Position numbers and translations under genes: made by a program. From Rhodospirillaceae bacterium (GTDB taxonomy: Bacteria > Pseudomonadota > Alphaproteobacteria > Rhodospirillales > Rhodospirillaceae): a stretch of 64,000 bases of DNA. The notes under the pieces are model-generated. The model did no database searches. It was not told the DNA's origin and was given only the letters and a program-made list of their open reading frames with translations. Below are positions 8,246 to 15,985 of the stretch, piece by piece (the first letter of the stretch is position 1; each line of letters begins with the position of its first letter). The stretch covers positions 29,727 through 93,726 of the forward strand of contig CANJSF010000016.1 in NCBI GenBank assembly GCA_947476925.1, given 5' to 3'.

Positions 8246-10422
8246 TGGTTCGATTAAGTCAAAGGTTGCCTGTATTTTTTCTGGCCTGCCTGGCTGTGGG
8301 TTTTCTTGCCCGCGGCGACTTAACAGCTATGGCGCAGGACAATTCTGCAGCAACGCTGCAGAACAGCACGGCCCTGCAAGCCGACGAAATGAACTACGAC
8401 GATGCGACCGATACGCTGAAGGCCATCGGTCGCGTGGAAATCGAGCGTGACGGTCGCATGCTGCGCGCCGATACCGTGACATACAATCAAGTGAGCGATG
8501 TGGCTGTCGCCACCGGCAATGTAAGTCTGCTGGATAAAAACGGCACGGTCATGTTCTTCGACCGCCTGGAAATGAAGGGCGATTTGAAAGACGGGTTTGC
8601 GCGTGAAGTCCGCATGATTTTAGCTGACAAGTCGCACCTGACCAGCCGCGAGTTTCGTCGCACGGATGGCCACCTGAACGAGATGCGCCAAGCCGTCTAC
8701 ACCGCATGCGACGAATGCAAAGGCCGCGCGCCTGTGTGGCAGATTAAAGCCAGCAATGTGCGATACGATTCAGACGCTGAGATGGTTTACTATAACAACG
8801 CACGCATTGAGCTTGGGGGCGTACCAGTGTTCTACACACCGTACTTGGCCCACCCAGACCCGTCATCGGGGCGCAAGTCGGGCCTGTTACTTCCGGTCAT
8901 CAGCGGTGGGCGTAACTTGGGGCTGTCCTACGCGCAGCCTTATTATATCAATATCGCGCCAGATAAGGATGCGACCCTCAGCCCGCTGATTACGACCAGC
9001 GCAGGCAAAGGCATGACGGCTGAATATCGCCAACGCTTTGCCAGGGGCGAGTTACAATTGTTTGGCAGCGTTGTCGGCGACGACAATGATTCCACGCAAG
9101 ACGTGCGTGGGCATTTGAGGGGCCGCGCTCGCTGGGACATCGACGATAAGTGGCGTAGCGGCGCTGACGTTCAGCTTGCCTCGGACGATACGTATTTGCG
9201 CCGCTATAACTTCGACGCGCCAACGTGGCTGACAACCAATGCATATGCCGAACGGTTCTCGACTCACTCGTATTTCTCGGCAAATACGTATTACTTCCAG
9301 CGACAGCGCCGCACGGTAGCCGCTGGGACAACGCCGATCATTGCACCACTGCTGCAGTATAATTACGTCGGTGATCAAACCGGGCGTGGCGGTTATTTCA
9401 CCGCCGATGCCAACGCATTGGTCCTTTATCGCGATGACGGCAGCGACAGCAACCGCATCTCGACCAAGGTGGGGTGGAACTTGCCCTATACCAGCCCGTT
9501 AGGCGACATCTACACCTTACGCGCGACGTTGCGTGGCGACGGGTATTACGTCCGCGACGTTCTGCGACCCACACGGAAAGATAAGTTTACCGGAACCACA
9601 GGTCGGGTTTTGCCCGAGGCATCATTAGAGTGGCGCTTCCCATTCGTGCGTAACGACGGCAATGCGCATCAGTTGCTTGAGCCAATCATCATGGGGGCAA
9701 TTAGTCCTAAAGCTGATAATCCCGAAGAAATTCCCAACGAAGATAGTCGTGACTTGGAATTTGACGACACCAACTTGTTTGACACACAGCGCGTAACCGG
9801 ACGCGACCGTGTCGAGGGTGGTGCGCGCGTCAACTATGGCCTGCGCTGGTCATTGTACGGCGCACGTGGCGGCAGCGTTTCGTCCTTCGTTGGACAAAGC
9901 TATCGATTCAACAATGATAAGACATTTACGCCGATAACCGGATTGGATGGAAAATTATCGGATATCGTTGGTCGCATCGACGCTGCGCCTAACCCCTATT
10001 TAAATCTGCTTTATCGCTTTCGTGTGAATAAAGATACGCTGGGAAGTCGCCGCAATGAATTTGGTCTAGCACTTGGCCCCGAAATCGCACGACTGGGTGT
10101 GAGTTATATTTTCCTGAAGCAAGACCCGACTAATCCTACATTAGGCGAACGCGAAGAATTGTTCACATCCTTCTCCACACGATTGACAAAATATTGGAGC
10201 CTCAGCGCCAGTAACCGCCAGGACCTGAGCCCAAATGGAGGTCGAATCAGAACCGCCTTTGGCTTTACTTATGAAGATGAATGCTCGGTCTTTGGCATCG
10301 ATCTTGCCGATGACAATACGTCGGACCGAGACTTCAAACGCGGCTTAACCGTCTTGTTGCGGTTTAATTTAAAAACCATCGGTGACATCAAGTTCAACAC
10401 TGGCGTCGGCGCGCAAAAGTAG
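8245..10422 (+). CDS. lptD: LPS-assembly outer-membrane protein LptD
   Basis: Inserts lipopolysaccharide into the outer leaflet of the outer membrane. The 725-residue protein begins with a signal peptide (cleavage near AMAQ, about residue 30), then an OstA/LptA-like periplasmic domain (about 40-180; VEIERDGRMLRADTVTYN) and a large β-barrel to the C-terminus. Cysteines at CDEC (about residue 157) and at YEDECSVFG near the C-terminus are placed for the inter-domain disulfides known in LptD. ATG at 8245 overlaps the lptF stop as TGATG; the frame open from 8182 is internal to lptF. LptE is not in the window. Confidence 0.95.
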   Translation: MVRLSQRLPVFFLACLAVGFLARGDLTAMAQDNSAATLQNSTALQADEMNYDDATDTLKAIGRVEIERDGRMLRADTVTYNQVSDVAVATGNVSLLDKNGTVMFFDRLEMKGDLKDGFAREVRMILADKSHLTSREFRRTDGHLNEMRQAVYTACDECKGRAPVWQIKASNVRYDSDAEMVYYNNARIELGGVPVFYTPYLAHPDPSSGRKSGLLLPVISGGRNLGLSYAQPYYINIAPDKDATLSPLITTSAGKGMTAEYRQRFARGELQLFGSVVGDDNDSTQDVRGHLRGRARWDIDDKWRSGADVQLASDDTYLRRYNFDAPTWLTTNAYAERFSTHSYFSANTYYFQRQRRTVAAGTTPIIAPLLQYNYVGDQTGRGGYFTADANALVLYRDDGSDSNRISTKVGWNLPYTSPLGDIYTLRATLRGDGYYVRDVLRPTRKDKFTGTTGRVLPEASLEWRFPFVRNDGNAHQLLEPIIMGAISPKADNPEEIPNEDSRDLEFDDTNLFDTQRVTGRDRVEGGARVNYGLRWSLYGARGGSVSSFVGQSYRFNNDKTFTPITGLDGKLSDIVGRIDAAPNPYLNLLYRFRVNKDTLGSRRNEFGLALGPEIARLGVSYIFLKQDPTNPTLGEREELFTSFSTRLTKYWSLSASNRQDLSPNGGRIRTAFGFTYEDECSVFGIDLADDNTSDRDFKRGLTVLLRFNLKTIGDIKFNTGVGAQK

Positions 10423-10432
10423 GACGTTGGAT

Positions 10433-10885
10433 ATGTTGCGCCTGGGGATGACCTTGTTGTTCGGACTGACTGCGGCACAGCCGCAGGCGTTGGCGGTCGA
10501 CCAAACGATGCCTGAGGCCGCGCGTTTGGCAGATGAGGCAAATAAGTATTTCACCGGAAAAGGCGCACCCCAAGACGATGCGCACGCCGCCGCTCTGTAC
10601 CAACACGCTGCAGATATGGGCTATGCCCCGGCACTGCACAACTTGGGCTTGATGTACGCCGAGGGACGCGGCGTGCCGCAAGATGAGTTTAAAGCGGTCG
10701 ACTATTACCGCGCCGCCATGGCGCAGTCCTACGCCCCCGCGGTCACGAGCCTAGGAATTGCCTATGCAGAAGGCCGTGGGGTCAGCCGCGAGCCACATAC
10801 GGCGACTTCATTGCTGCGCCGTGCAGCCGCAGGTGGGGATCGGCGGGCAAAAGATTACCTAGCGCGAGCGAATCTGCCCCCTTAA
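10433..10885 (+). CDS. Exported Sel1-repeat protein
   Basis: A 150-residue protein with a signal peptide (MLRLGMTLLFGLTAAQPQALA) and three Sel1-like/TPR-type helical repeats, marked by AAALYQHAADMGYAPALHNLG, LMYAEGRGVPQDEFKAVDYY and IAYAEGRGVS. Sel1 repeats mediate protein-protein contacts, often in envelope assembly or signalling. It starts 10 bases after lptD and precedes surA, so it probably belongs to the outer-membrane biogenesis transcript; a periplasmic adaptor role is an inference from position only. The ATG at 10433 is preferred over the frame's opening at 10382 because it alone yields a signal peptide. Confidence 0.85.
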   Translation: MLRLGMTLLFGLTAAQPQALAVDQTMPEAARLADEANKYFTGKGAPQDDAHAAALYQHAADMGYAPALHNLGLMYAEGRGVPQDEFKAVDYYRAAMAQSYAPAVTSLGIAYAEGRGVSREPHTATSLLRRAAAGGDRRAKDYLARANLPP

Positions 10886-11004
10886 GGTCGGGCCTCAAAG
10901 TTCATAACAGATTGGAAAGATTGGCTTTCCCCGGCCTAGTTTTCGCCATCGTTCGTCATTATGGTAGCGCCGCTTTAGCCCCCATAGATCGGGTATTTGC
11001 CGAG

Positions 11005-12279
11005 ATGAGACAGTTTTTGCGCGCATTCGTTTTGGTCTTGGCAGCGGTTTTGACCCTGCCCCTCGCGCACGCCCAAGAGGCGGGCAACGGCGCTGGTGCC
11101 ATGGGCATTGCGGCCGTCGTGAACGAAGACATTATTACGGTGTTTGACGTCCAATCGCGGCTGGGCATGTTCATAGCCACCTCGGGCATTGAGAACACGC
11201 CCGACATTCAGCGCCGCCTGCTTCCGCAAGTGATTCAAAGCTTGATCGAGGAGCGCTTAAAAATTCAAGAAGCAAAGCGCCTCAAAATCTCCACAACCGA
11301 ACCCGAAGTGCGCGAAGCGGTATCGACGATTGAAAGCAACAACAACATGCAAGCGGGCTCGTTCCGGAAGCTACTGGAAGAGCGCGGCGTGGATATGAGC
11401 ACGCTGTTTGCGCAAATTGAAGCGGACGTTGCCTGGGTGAAAGTGGTGCGGCAAGAGCTACGCCGCAACGTGTTGGTTGCCCCAGAAGAAGTCAAAAACG
11501 TTTTAGAGCGGCTCAAAGCCAACCAGGGCCGACCAGAGCATCTTCTGTCGGAAATTTTCCTGCCTGTGAATGTGAATTCATCTGAAGGTGACGTGCGGCA
11601 AATTGCTGATCGCTTGGTTCAACAGGCGCGAGGAAACACACCCTTCGCGGCCCTGGCCCAACAGTTCTCACAAAGCCCAACGGCGGCCGTGGGTGGTGAT
11701 TTGGGATGGGTGTTACAAGGCGAATTGGAAGACGAGTTGGACCGCGCTGTCGGCAACATGGAGCCCAACGAAATATCCGACCCCATTCGCAGCACGACGG
11801 GTTATCACATTTTGTCACTGCGTGGTCGACGTGCCGCAGGGGCACCTGATCCAATGATGTCGGTTGTGACACTGAGCCAGATTTACCTTCCCACGTCCGG
11901 CGGGCGCGCCATGAGCGCGGCGCAAATTGCGCAACTGAGCAACACGATTGCGACCCAAGTGACCTCGTGCGCACAAATGAACGAGCTTGCCGCGCGCAGT
12001 GGCGGCCCCGGATCAGGCCCCATCGACCCTTTGCGTGTGGGTGGACTGCCTGAGACGGTGCGCACCGCCGTCGCCCCGATGCCCGTTGGGCGCGTTAGCC
12101 AGCCGTTAGAGGTTCCAGGAGCGCGACTATTTGTGATGGTGTGCACACGCCAAGACGACAGCGGCCTGCCCGACCAAGAACAAATTGCAGGCAAACTTGA
12201 GAACGATAAGCTTGAGAACTTGGCCCGCCAAAAGCTTCGCGATCTGCGCCGCCAAGCGCTGATCGACGTGCGCATCTAA
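11005..12279 (+). CDS. surA: Periplasmic chaperone / peptidyl-prolyl isomerase SurA
   Basis: Escorts unfolded outer-membrane proteins, including LptD, across the periplasm. The 424-residue product has a signal peptide (cleavage after LAHA, about residue 23), an N-terminal SurA chaperone domain (about 35-165), one clear parvulin domain (about 175-275, ending TTGYHILSLRGRR) and a weaker second parvulin-like region (about 290-390) that lacks the usual core pattern, as in many SurA proteins. ATG at 11005 gives the signal peptide; the longer frame from 10912 does not. It sits between the Sel1 protein and pdxA, the usual alphaproteobacterial order. Confidence 0.92.
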   Translation: MRQFLRAFVLVLAAVLTLPLAHAQEAGNGAGAMGIAAVVNEDIITVFDVQSRLGMFIATSGIENTPDIQRRLLPQVIQSLIEERLKIQEAKRLKISTTEPEVREAVSTIESNNNMQAGSFRKLLEERGVDMSTLFAQIEADVAWVKVVRQELRRNVLVAPEEVKNVLERLKANQGRPEHLLSEIFLPVNVNSSEGDVRQIADRLVQQARGNTPFAALAQQFSQSPTAAVGGDLGWVLQGELEDELDRAVGNMEPNEISDPIRSTTGYHILSLRGRRAAGAPDPMMSVVTLSQIYLPTSGGRAMSAAQIAQLSNTIATQVTSCAQMNELAARSGGPGSGPIDPLRVGGLPETVRTAVAPMPVGRVSQPLEVPGARLFVMVCTRQDDSGLPDQEQIAGKLENDKLENLARQKLRDLRRQALIDVRI

Positions 12280-12300
12280 CGCGCACAAAAAACGTCCACG

Positions 12301-13311
12301 ATGTCCTCCGCTCCCCTAGCTGTAACGATGGGCGAGCCCGCTGGCATCGGCACTGAGATTACGCTTAAAGCCTGGGCCTTGCGTAAGGTCAGCGGCCCAC
12401 CGTTTTTCTTGATCGACAGCGTTCAACGACTGCTCCACGCCGCCAGCGCTCTTAAAATCGATATCCCCCTCAAAGCGGTTGGAACGGCCGCTGAGGCGTT
12501 ACAGGCATTTCCAACGGCATTACCCGTGTTTGAAATTGCTGAGGCTCAGAGTTTGAAGTTCAGTTTAGGGCGGCCAAATCCCGCCACCAGCAAGGCCGTA
12601 ATTGCCTCCATCGATATGGCCGTGAAATTGGTGCGCGATAAACACGCTGCAGGGATCATCACCAACCCGATTCAAAAGGCCGCACTACAAGCGGCTGGCT
12701 TTGCCTATCCGGGGCATACCGAATATTTAGGCCATCTGGCCGGCGAACTTGCCTCGGTCATGATGTTAGTCGTCGAGCGACCAAATCCGCCCTTGCGTGT
12801 TGTGCCCGTCACCGTTCATACGCCCATCAGTAACGTTGCGACGTCACTGACGAGCAGTGCCATTACTCATTGCGGGCGCGTAACGGCTAAAGCGTTGATG
12901 ACAGATTTCGGCATTGAGCAGCCACGCTTGGCGGTGTCAGGGCTGAACCCTCATGCGGGCGAAGACGGCAAAATTGGCGATGAAGAAATGCGCATCATTG
13001 CGCCTGCTATCGCACAATTGCGCGCTGAAGGCTTCAATGTGCAAGGCCCGGCCCCCGCCGATACGCTGTTTCATGCAGAGGCGCGCGCCAAGTACGATGC
13101 CGTGTTGTGCATGTATCACGACCAAGCTTTGGTGCCGTTAAAGACCTTGGATTTCGCTGGCGGTGTGAATGTTACTTTAGGACTGCCGTTTGTTCGCACC
13201 TCGCCCGATCATGGCACGGCGCTTGATATCGCGGGCCGCGGCGTTGCCGACCCAACCAGCTTTATGGCTGCTCTGGACTTAGCTGCGCGTTTTACTGCGC
13301 GCCGATCATGA
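12301..13311 (+). CDS. pdxA: 4-hydroxythreonine-4-phosphate dehydrogenase
   Basis: Oxidises 4-phosphohydroxy-L-threonine in the DXP-dependent pyridoxal 5'-phosphate pathway, using NAD(P)+ and a divalent metal. The 336-residue length and MGEPAGIG near the N-terminus are typical. Metal-ligand histidines are visible in PVTVHTPIS and CMYHDQAL, with a third in FAYPGHTEYLG, and the substrate loop TSPDHGTALDIAG is conserved. It starts 21 bases after surA, and its stop overlaps the rsmA start by four bases, which argues for coupled translation. Confidence 0.95.
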   Translation: MSSAPLAVTMGEPAGIGTEITLKAWALRKVSGPPFFLIDSVQRLLHAASALKIDIPLKAVGTAAEALQAFPTALPVFEIAEAQSLKFSLGRPNPATSKAVIASIDMAVKLVRDKHAAGIITNPIQKAALQAAGFAYPGHTEYLGHLAGELASVMMLVVERPNPPLRVVPVTVHTPISNVATSLTSSAITHCGRVTAKALMTDFGIEQPRLAVSGLNPHAGEDGKIGDEEMRIIAPAIAQLRAEGFNVQGPAPADTLFHAEARAKYDAVLCMYHDQALVPLKTLDFAGGVNVTLGLPFVRTSPDHGTALDIAGRGVADPTSFMAALDLAARFTARRS

Positions 13312-14147
13312 CAGAGGCCTTGCCGCCACTGCGCGACGTACTCACGAAGCATGGATTACGCGCAGATAAAAAACTGGGACAGCACTTTTTGCTCGACCTC
13401 AATCTCACGGCAAAAATCGTGCGTGCGGCGGGCGATGTGGTGAGTGGCACCACGATTGAAATTGGCCCCGGCCCCGGCGGCTTGACACGAAGCCTGTTGG
13501 CCGCCGGTGCAAACGTCATTGCCATTGAACGTGACCTGCGTTGCGCGCCCATATTAGAAGACTTGGTCACAGCCTACCCCGGCAAACTCAGCGTGGTATG
13601 GGGCGATGCGCTCAAAACTGAGGCGCATGTGCTGGGTTATGCGCCTCGCCGCATCATCGCAAATCTGCCTTACAATATTGGCACCGAGTTATTGCTGGGA
13701 TGGGTGGACCACGCGGCACAGTTTGAATCATTGACATTGATGTTCCAGGCCGAAGTAGGCGAGCGTTTAGTTGCGGCCCCCGGTTCAAAAACCTATGGAC
13801 GATTGAGTGTGTTGGTGCAGTGGCTGTGCGATGTGCAGCCTATATTTCGTATCGGCCCGCAGGCGTTTACACCACCGCCACAGGTGGACTCAGTTGTAGT
13901 TCACCTGCGCCCCCGGCCCGCGCCACGATTTGCCGCTGAGAAGAGCGATATTGAACGGGTGACGGCGGCCGCCTTCGGTCAACGCCGCAAAATGTTGCGA
14001 CAAAGCTTAAAAACACTGGCAAAAGATTGCGGGTTTGCCGATGGCACGGCGCTGTGCGCTCAAGTCGGCATCGACCCAGAGGCCCGAGCAGAAAATTTAT
14101 CGGTCGAACAGTTTTGCGCCCTGGCCCGCGCCGTTGCCAAAACTTAA
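13308..14147 (+). CDS. rsmA: 16S rRNA (adenine1518/1519-N6)-dimethyltransferase RsmA/KsgA
   Basis: Dimethylates the two adjacent adenosines in the 3'-terminal hairpin of 16S rRNA, a late 30S assembly checkpoint. The 279-residue protein shows KKLGQHFLLD, the S-adenosylmethionine motif EIGPGPGGLT and the catalytic NLPYNI. The C-terminal helical domain is complete. ATG at 13308 overlaps the pdxA stop as ATGA. The 3' end overlaps the convergent gmk by four bases, which leaves no room for a conventional terminator between the two genes. Confidence 0.96.
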   Translation: MTEALPPLRDVLTKHGLRADKKLGQHFLLDLNLTAKIVRAAGDVVSGTTIEIGPGPGGLTRSLLAAGANVIAIERDLRCAPILEDLVTAYPGKLSVVWGDALKTEAHVLGYAPRRIIANLPYNIGTELLLGWVDHAAQFESLTLMFQAEVGERLVAAPGSKTYGRLSVLVQWLCDVQPIFRIGPQAFTPPPQVDSVVVHLRPRPAPRFAAEKSDIERVTAAAFGQRRKMLRQSLKTLAKDCGFADGTALCAQVGIDPEARAENLSVEQFCALARAVAKT

Positions 14148-14779
14148 GCGCCGCGCATACTTTTGACGAAGTCACCCAATCCAATCTGACGGGCGCGTTT
14201 AAGCCGCTCGGCCGCCAATATTGTTCGGACTTCTGAGATGCTATTGGCCAGGTCGTGATTGACGACGATGTAATCGTACTCGGGCCAATGGCTCATTTCA
14301 TCAGATGCGCGCGCCATGCGCTTGCGCACAATGTCCTCGGGATCTTGTGCGCGACCCCGCAAACGGCGCTCAAGTTCGGCCAATGAAGGCGGTAAAATAA
14401 AGATGCTCACCAAGTCGTCTCGGGCATTCTCGCGCAGCTGCTGCGTGCCTTGCCAGTCAATATCAAACAAAACATCGCGTCCCATGTTGAGTTGATTTTC
14501 AACATGCACCCGCGGCGTGCCATAGAAATTGTCAAACACACGCGCATGTTCCAAGAATTCATTGGCGGAAGTCATGCGCTCAAAATGCGGCACGGTCACA
14601 AAATAGTAGTCCACACCCTCGATTTCGCCCGGCCGCGGCGGACGCGTGGTTGCCGACACTGAGGAAACTAAATTCGAGTCCGACTTCAGCAATTCGCGCG
14701 CGATTGTTGTTTTGCCCGCGCCAGAAGGCGAGGACAACACCAACATTAATCCACGGCGGCTGCGGTTCTGGTCGGCCAC
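14144..14779 (-). CDS. gmk: Guanylate kinase
   Basis: Phosphorylates GMP to GDP with ATP, linking the purine pathway to GTP and (p)ppGpp pools. The 211-residue protein has the P-loop LSSPSGAGKTT at residues 15-25, the GMP-binding TTRPPRPGE and YYF segment, and a lid with RLRGRAQD. The start codon is GTG at 14777-14779, preceded by AGGA about 11 bases upstream. It lies 15 bases downstream of yicC, the common bacterial yicC-gmk pairing. Confidence 0.95.
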   Translation of the reverse strand: MADQNRSRRGLMLVLSSPSGAGKTTIARELLKSDSNLVSSVSATTRPPRPGEIEGVDYYFVTVPHFERMTSANEFLEHARVFDNFYGTPRVHVENQLNMGRDVLFDIDWQGTQQLRENARDDLVSIFILPPSLAELERRLRGRAQDPEDIVRKRMARASDEMSHWPEYDYIVVNHDLANSISEVRTILAAERLKRARQIGLGDFVKSMRGA

Positions 14780-14794
14780 TCTCTAAAATCCTGA

Positions 14795-15706
14795 TTACTC
14801 GATATTCTGTATTTGCTCGCGCAATTGATCAATGGTGGCTTTGAGGTCAAGGCCGATGCGTGTTAATTCAACTTCCTGCGATTTGGAGCAAAGTGTGTTG
14901 GCTTCGCGGTTGAGTTCCTGACTCAGAAAATCGAGCCGCCGGCCACACGGCCCGCCTGCATTTAGCATATCAGACGCCTGCTCCAAATGCGCCTTCAGCC
15001 GGTCGATCTCTTCACGGATATCGGCTTTGACAGCCAGCATGGCAACTTCCTGGGCCAGTCTATCAGGCGAAAGTGCGCTGGGGCCTGAAGTCATGTCGGC
15101 AATCTGGCGCTCAAAGCGGGCACGAATGGCCGCCGGTTGAGCGGCTGAACAGGCGCTAGCCGCGCTTACCAAACTGCGCAACCGGGCAAGATGCTCGTTC
15201 ATGATGGCGAGCAGCCTGGCACCTTCTTCGCAACGCGCTTTAATCAGCGCCTTGACTGCAGCCTGTAGTGATTCGAGCAACACAGCATCGCGTGCGGCAA
15301 CCATCGCCGCATCGGGTTGCGATTCAATTGGCTCGATCACCCCTTTGACAGCGAGTAATCCGTCCAGGCTGGCCGGGCCAATGCCTGGTGGCAGCGTTTG
15401 CGATTTCTGGGCGGCTAACGCGATCAAACGATTAAGCAGGTCTTCGTTGATTTTAGCGCCTTGCGTCGGGGGCTCGCCCGCGAGGGTGAGGTTCAGCGTG
15501 ACCGAGCCGCGCGAGAGCTGATCAGCTAGCAGTTTGCGCACGGGGGCATCGAGAGAATCATACCCATGCGGGTAGCGTAAGCGCACATCGAGATTTTTTC
15601 CGTTGACGCTTCGCGCTTCCCAGGCCCAGCTGAGAGCGATAGGCGTTGCCATTTGGCCGTCGACGCGGGCGAACCCCGTCATACTCGCCACCGCTCGCGC
15701 ACTCAT
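14795..15706 (-). CDS. YicC-family endoribonuclease-like protein
   Basis: The 303-residue product has both YicC halves: the N-terminal domain beginning ASMTGFARVDG (about residues 8-165) and the C-terminal DUF1732-type domain with REEIDRLKAHLEQ and GRRLDFLSQELNREANTL, a strongly conserved stretch. Characterised YicC proteins are endoribonucleases affecting stationary-phase survival and small-RNA turnover. I chose the ATG at 15706, which has GGGG shortly upstream and brings the conserved core close to the N-terminus; an upstream start at 15730 is possible. The family's usual upstream neighbour mltG lies about 6 kb away here, behind an inserted block. Confidence 0.92.
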   Translation of the reverse strand: MSARAVASMTGFARVDGQMATPIALSWAWEARSVNGKNLDVRLRYPHGYDSLDAPVRKLLADQLSRGSVTLNLTLAGEPPTQGAKINEDLLNRLIALAAQKSQTLPPGIGPASLDGLLAVKGVIEPIESQPDAAMVAARDAVLLESLQAAVKALIKARCEEGARLLAIMNEHLARLRSLVSAASACSAAQPAAIRARFERQIADMTSGPSALSPDRLAQEVAMLAVKADIREEIDRLKAHLEQASDMLNAGGPCGRRLDFLSQELNREANTLCSKSQEVELTRIGLDLKATIDQLREQIQNIE

Positions 15707-15791
15707 GCTTTTGCCCCGAAAACGCCGCACCCAGAGTTTGTGGCGACCGTTATATCGGCAGGGCAGCCTAATTCAAGGCAGCGCTAGGGGT

Positions 15792-15985
15792 TTAAGCGCT
15801 GAAACCTCGATATTGCTCGACGAATTGCGAAAAGATTACCGGCGGCAAAGGTTTTGAGACCAAATAACCTTGGATTTCATCGCACCCGCGCTCCTTTAAG
15901 AATCGTGCTTGCTCGACCGTTTCGACCCCTTCGGCGATCACGCGGAGGCCTAAGCTTTGGCTGAGGCTGATAATGGCTTCGACGA
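15792..15985 (-). pseudogene. Out-of-frame C-terminal end of the EAL domain
   Basis: Directly after the T5 run at 15986-15990, the minus-strand +1 frame encodes about 64 residues that complete an EAL domain: [20 protein letters not shown], then [20 protein letters not shown], ending in FSA and TAA at 15792-15794. It holds the conserved EGVET and QGY motifs that the upstream open frame lacks. One extra A on the coding strand would join the two into a protein of about 807 residues. This is either a genuine frameshift or a homopolymer sequencing error. Confidence 0.85.
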
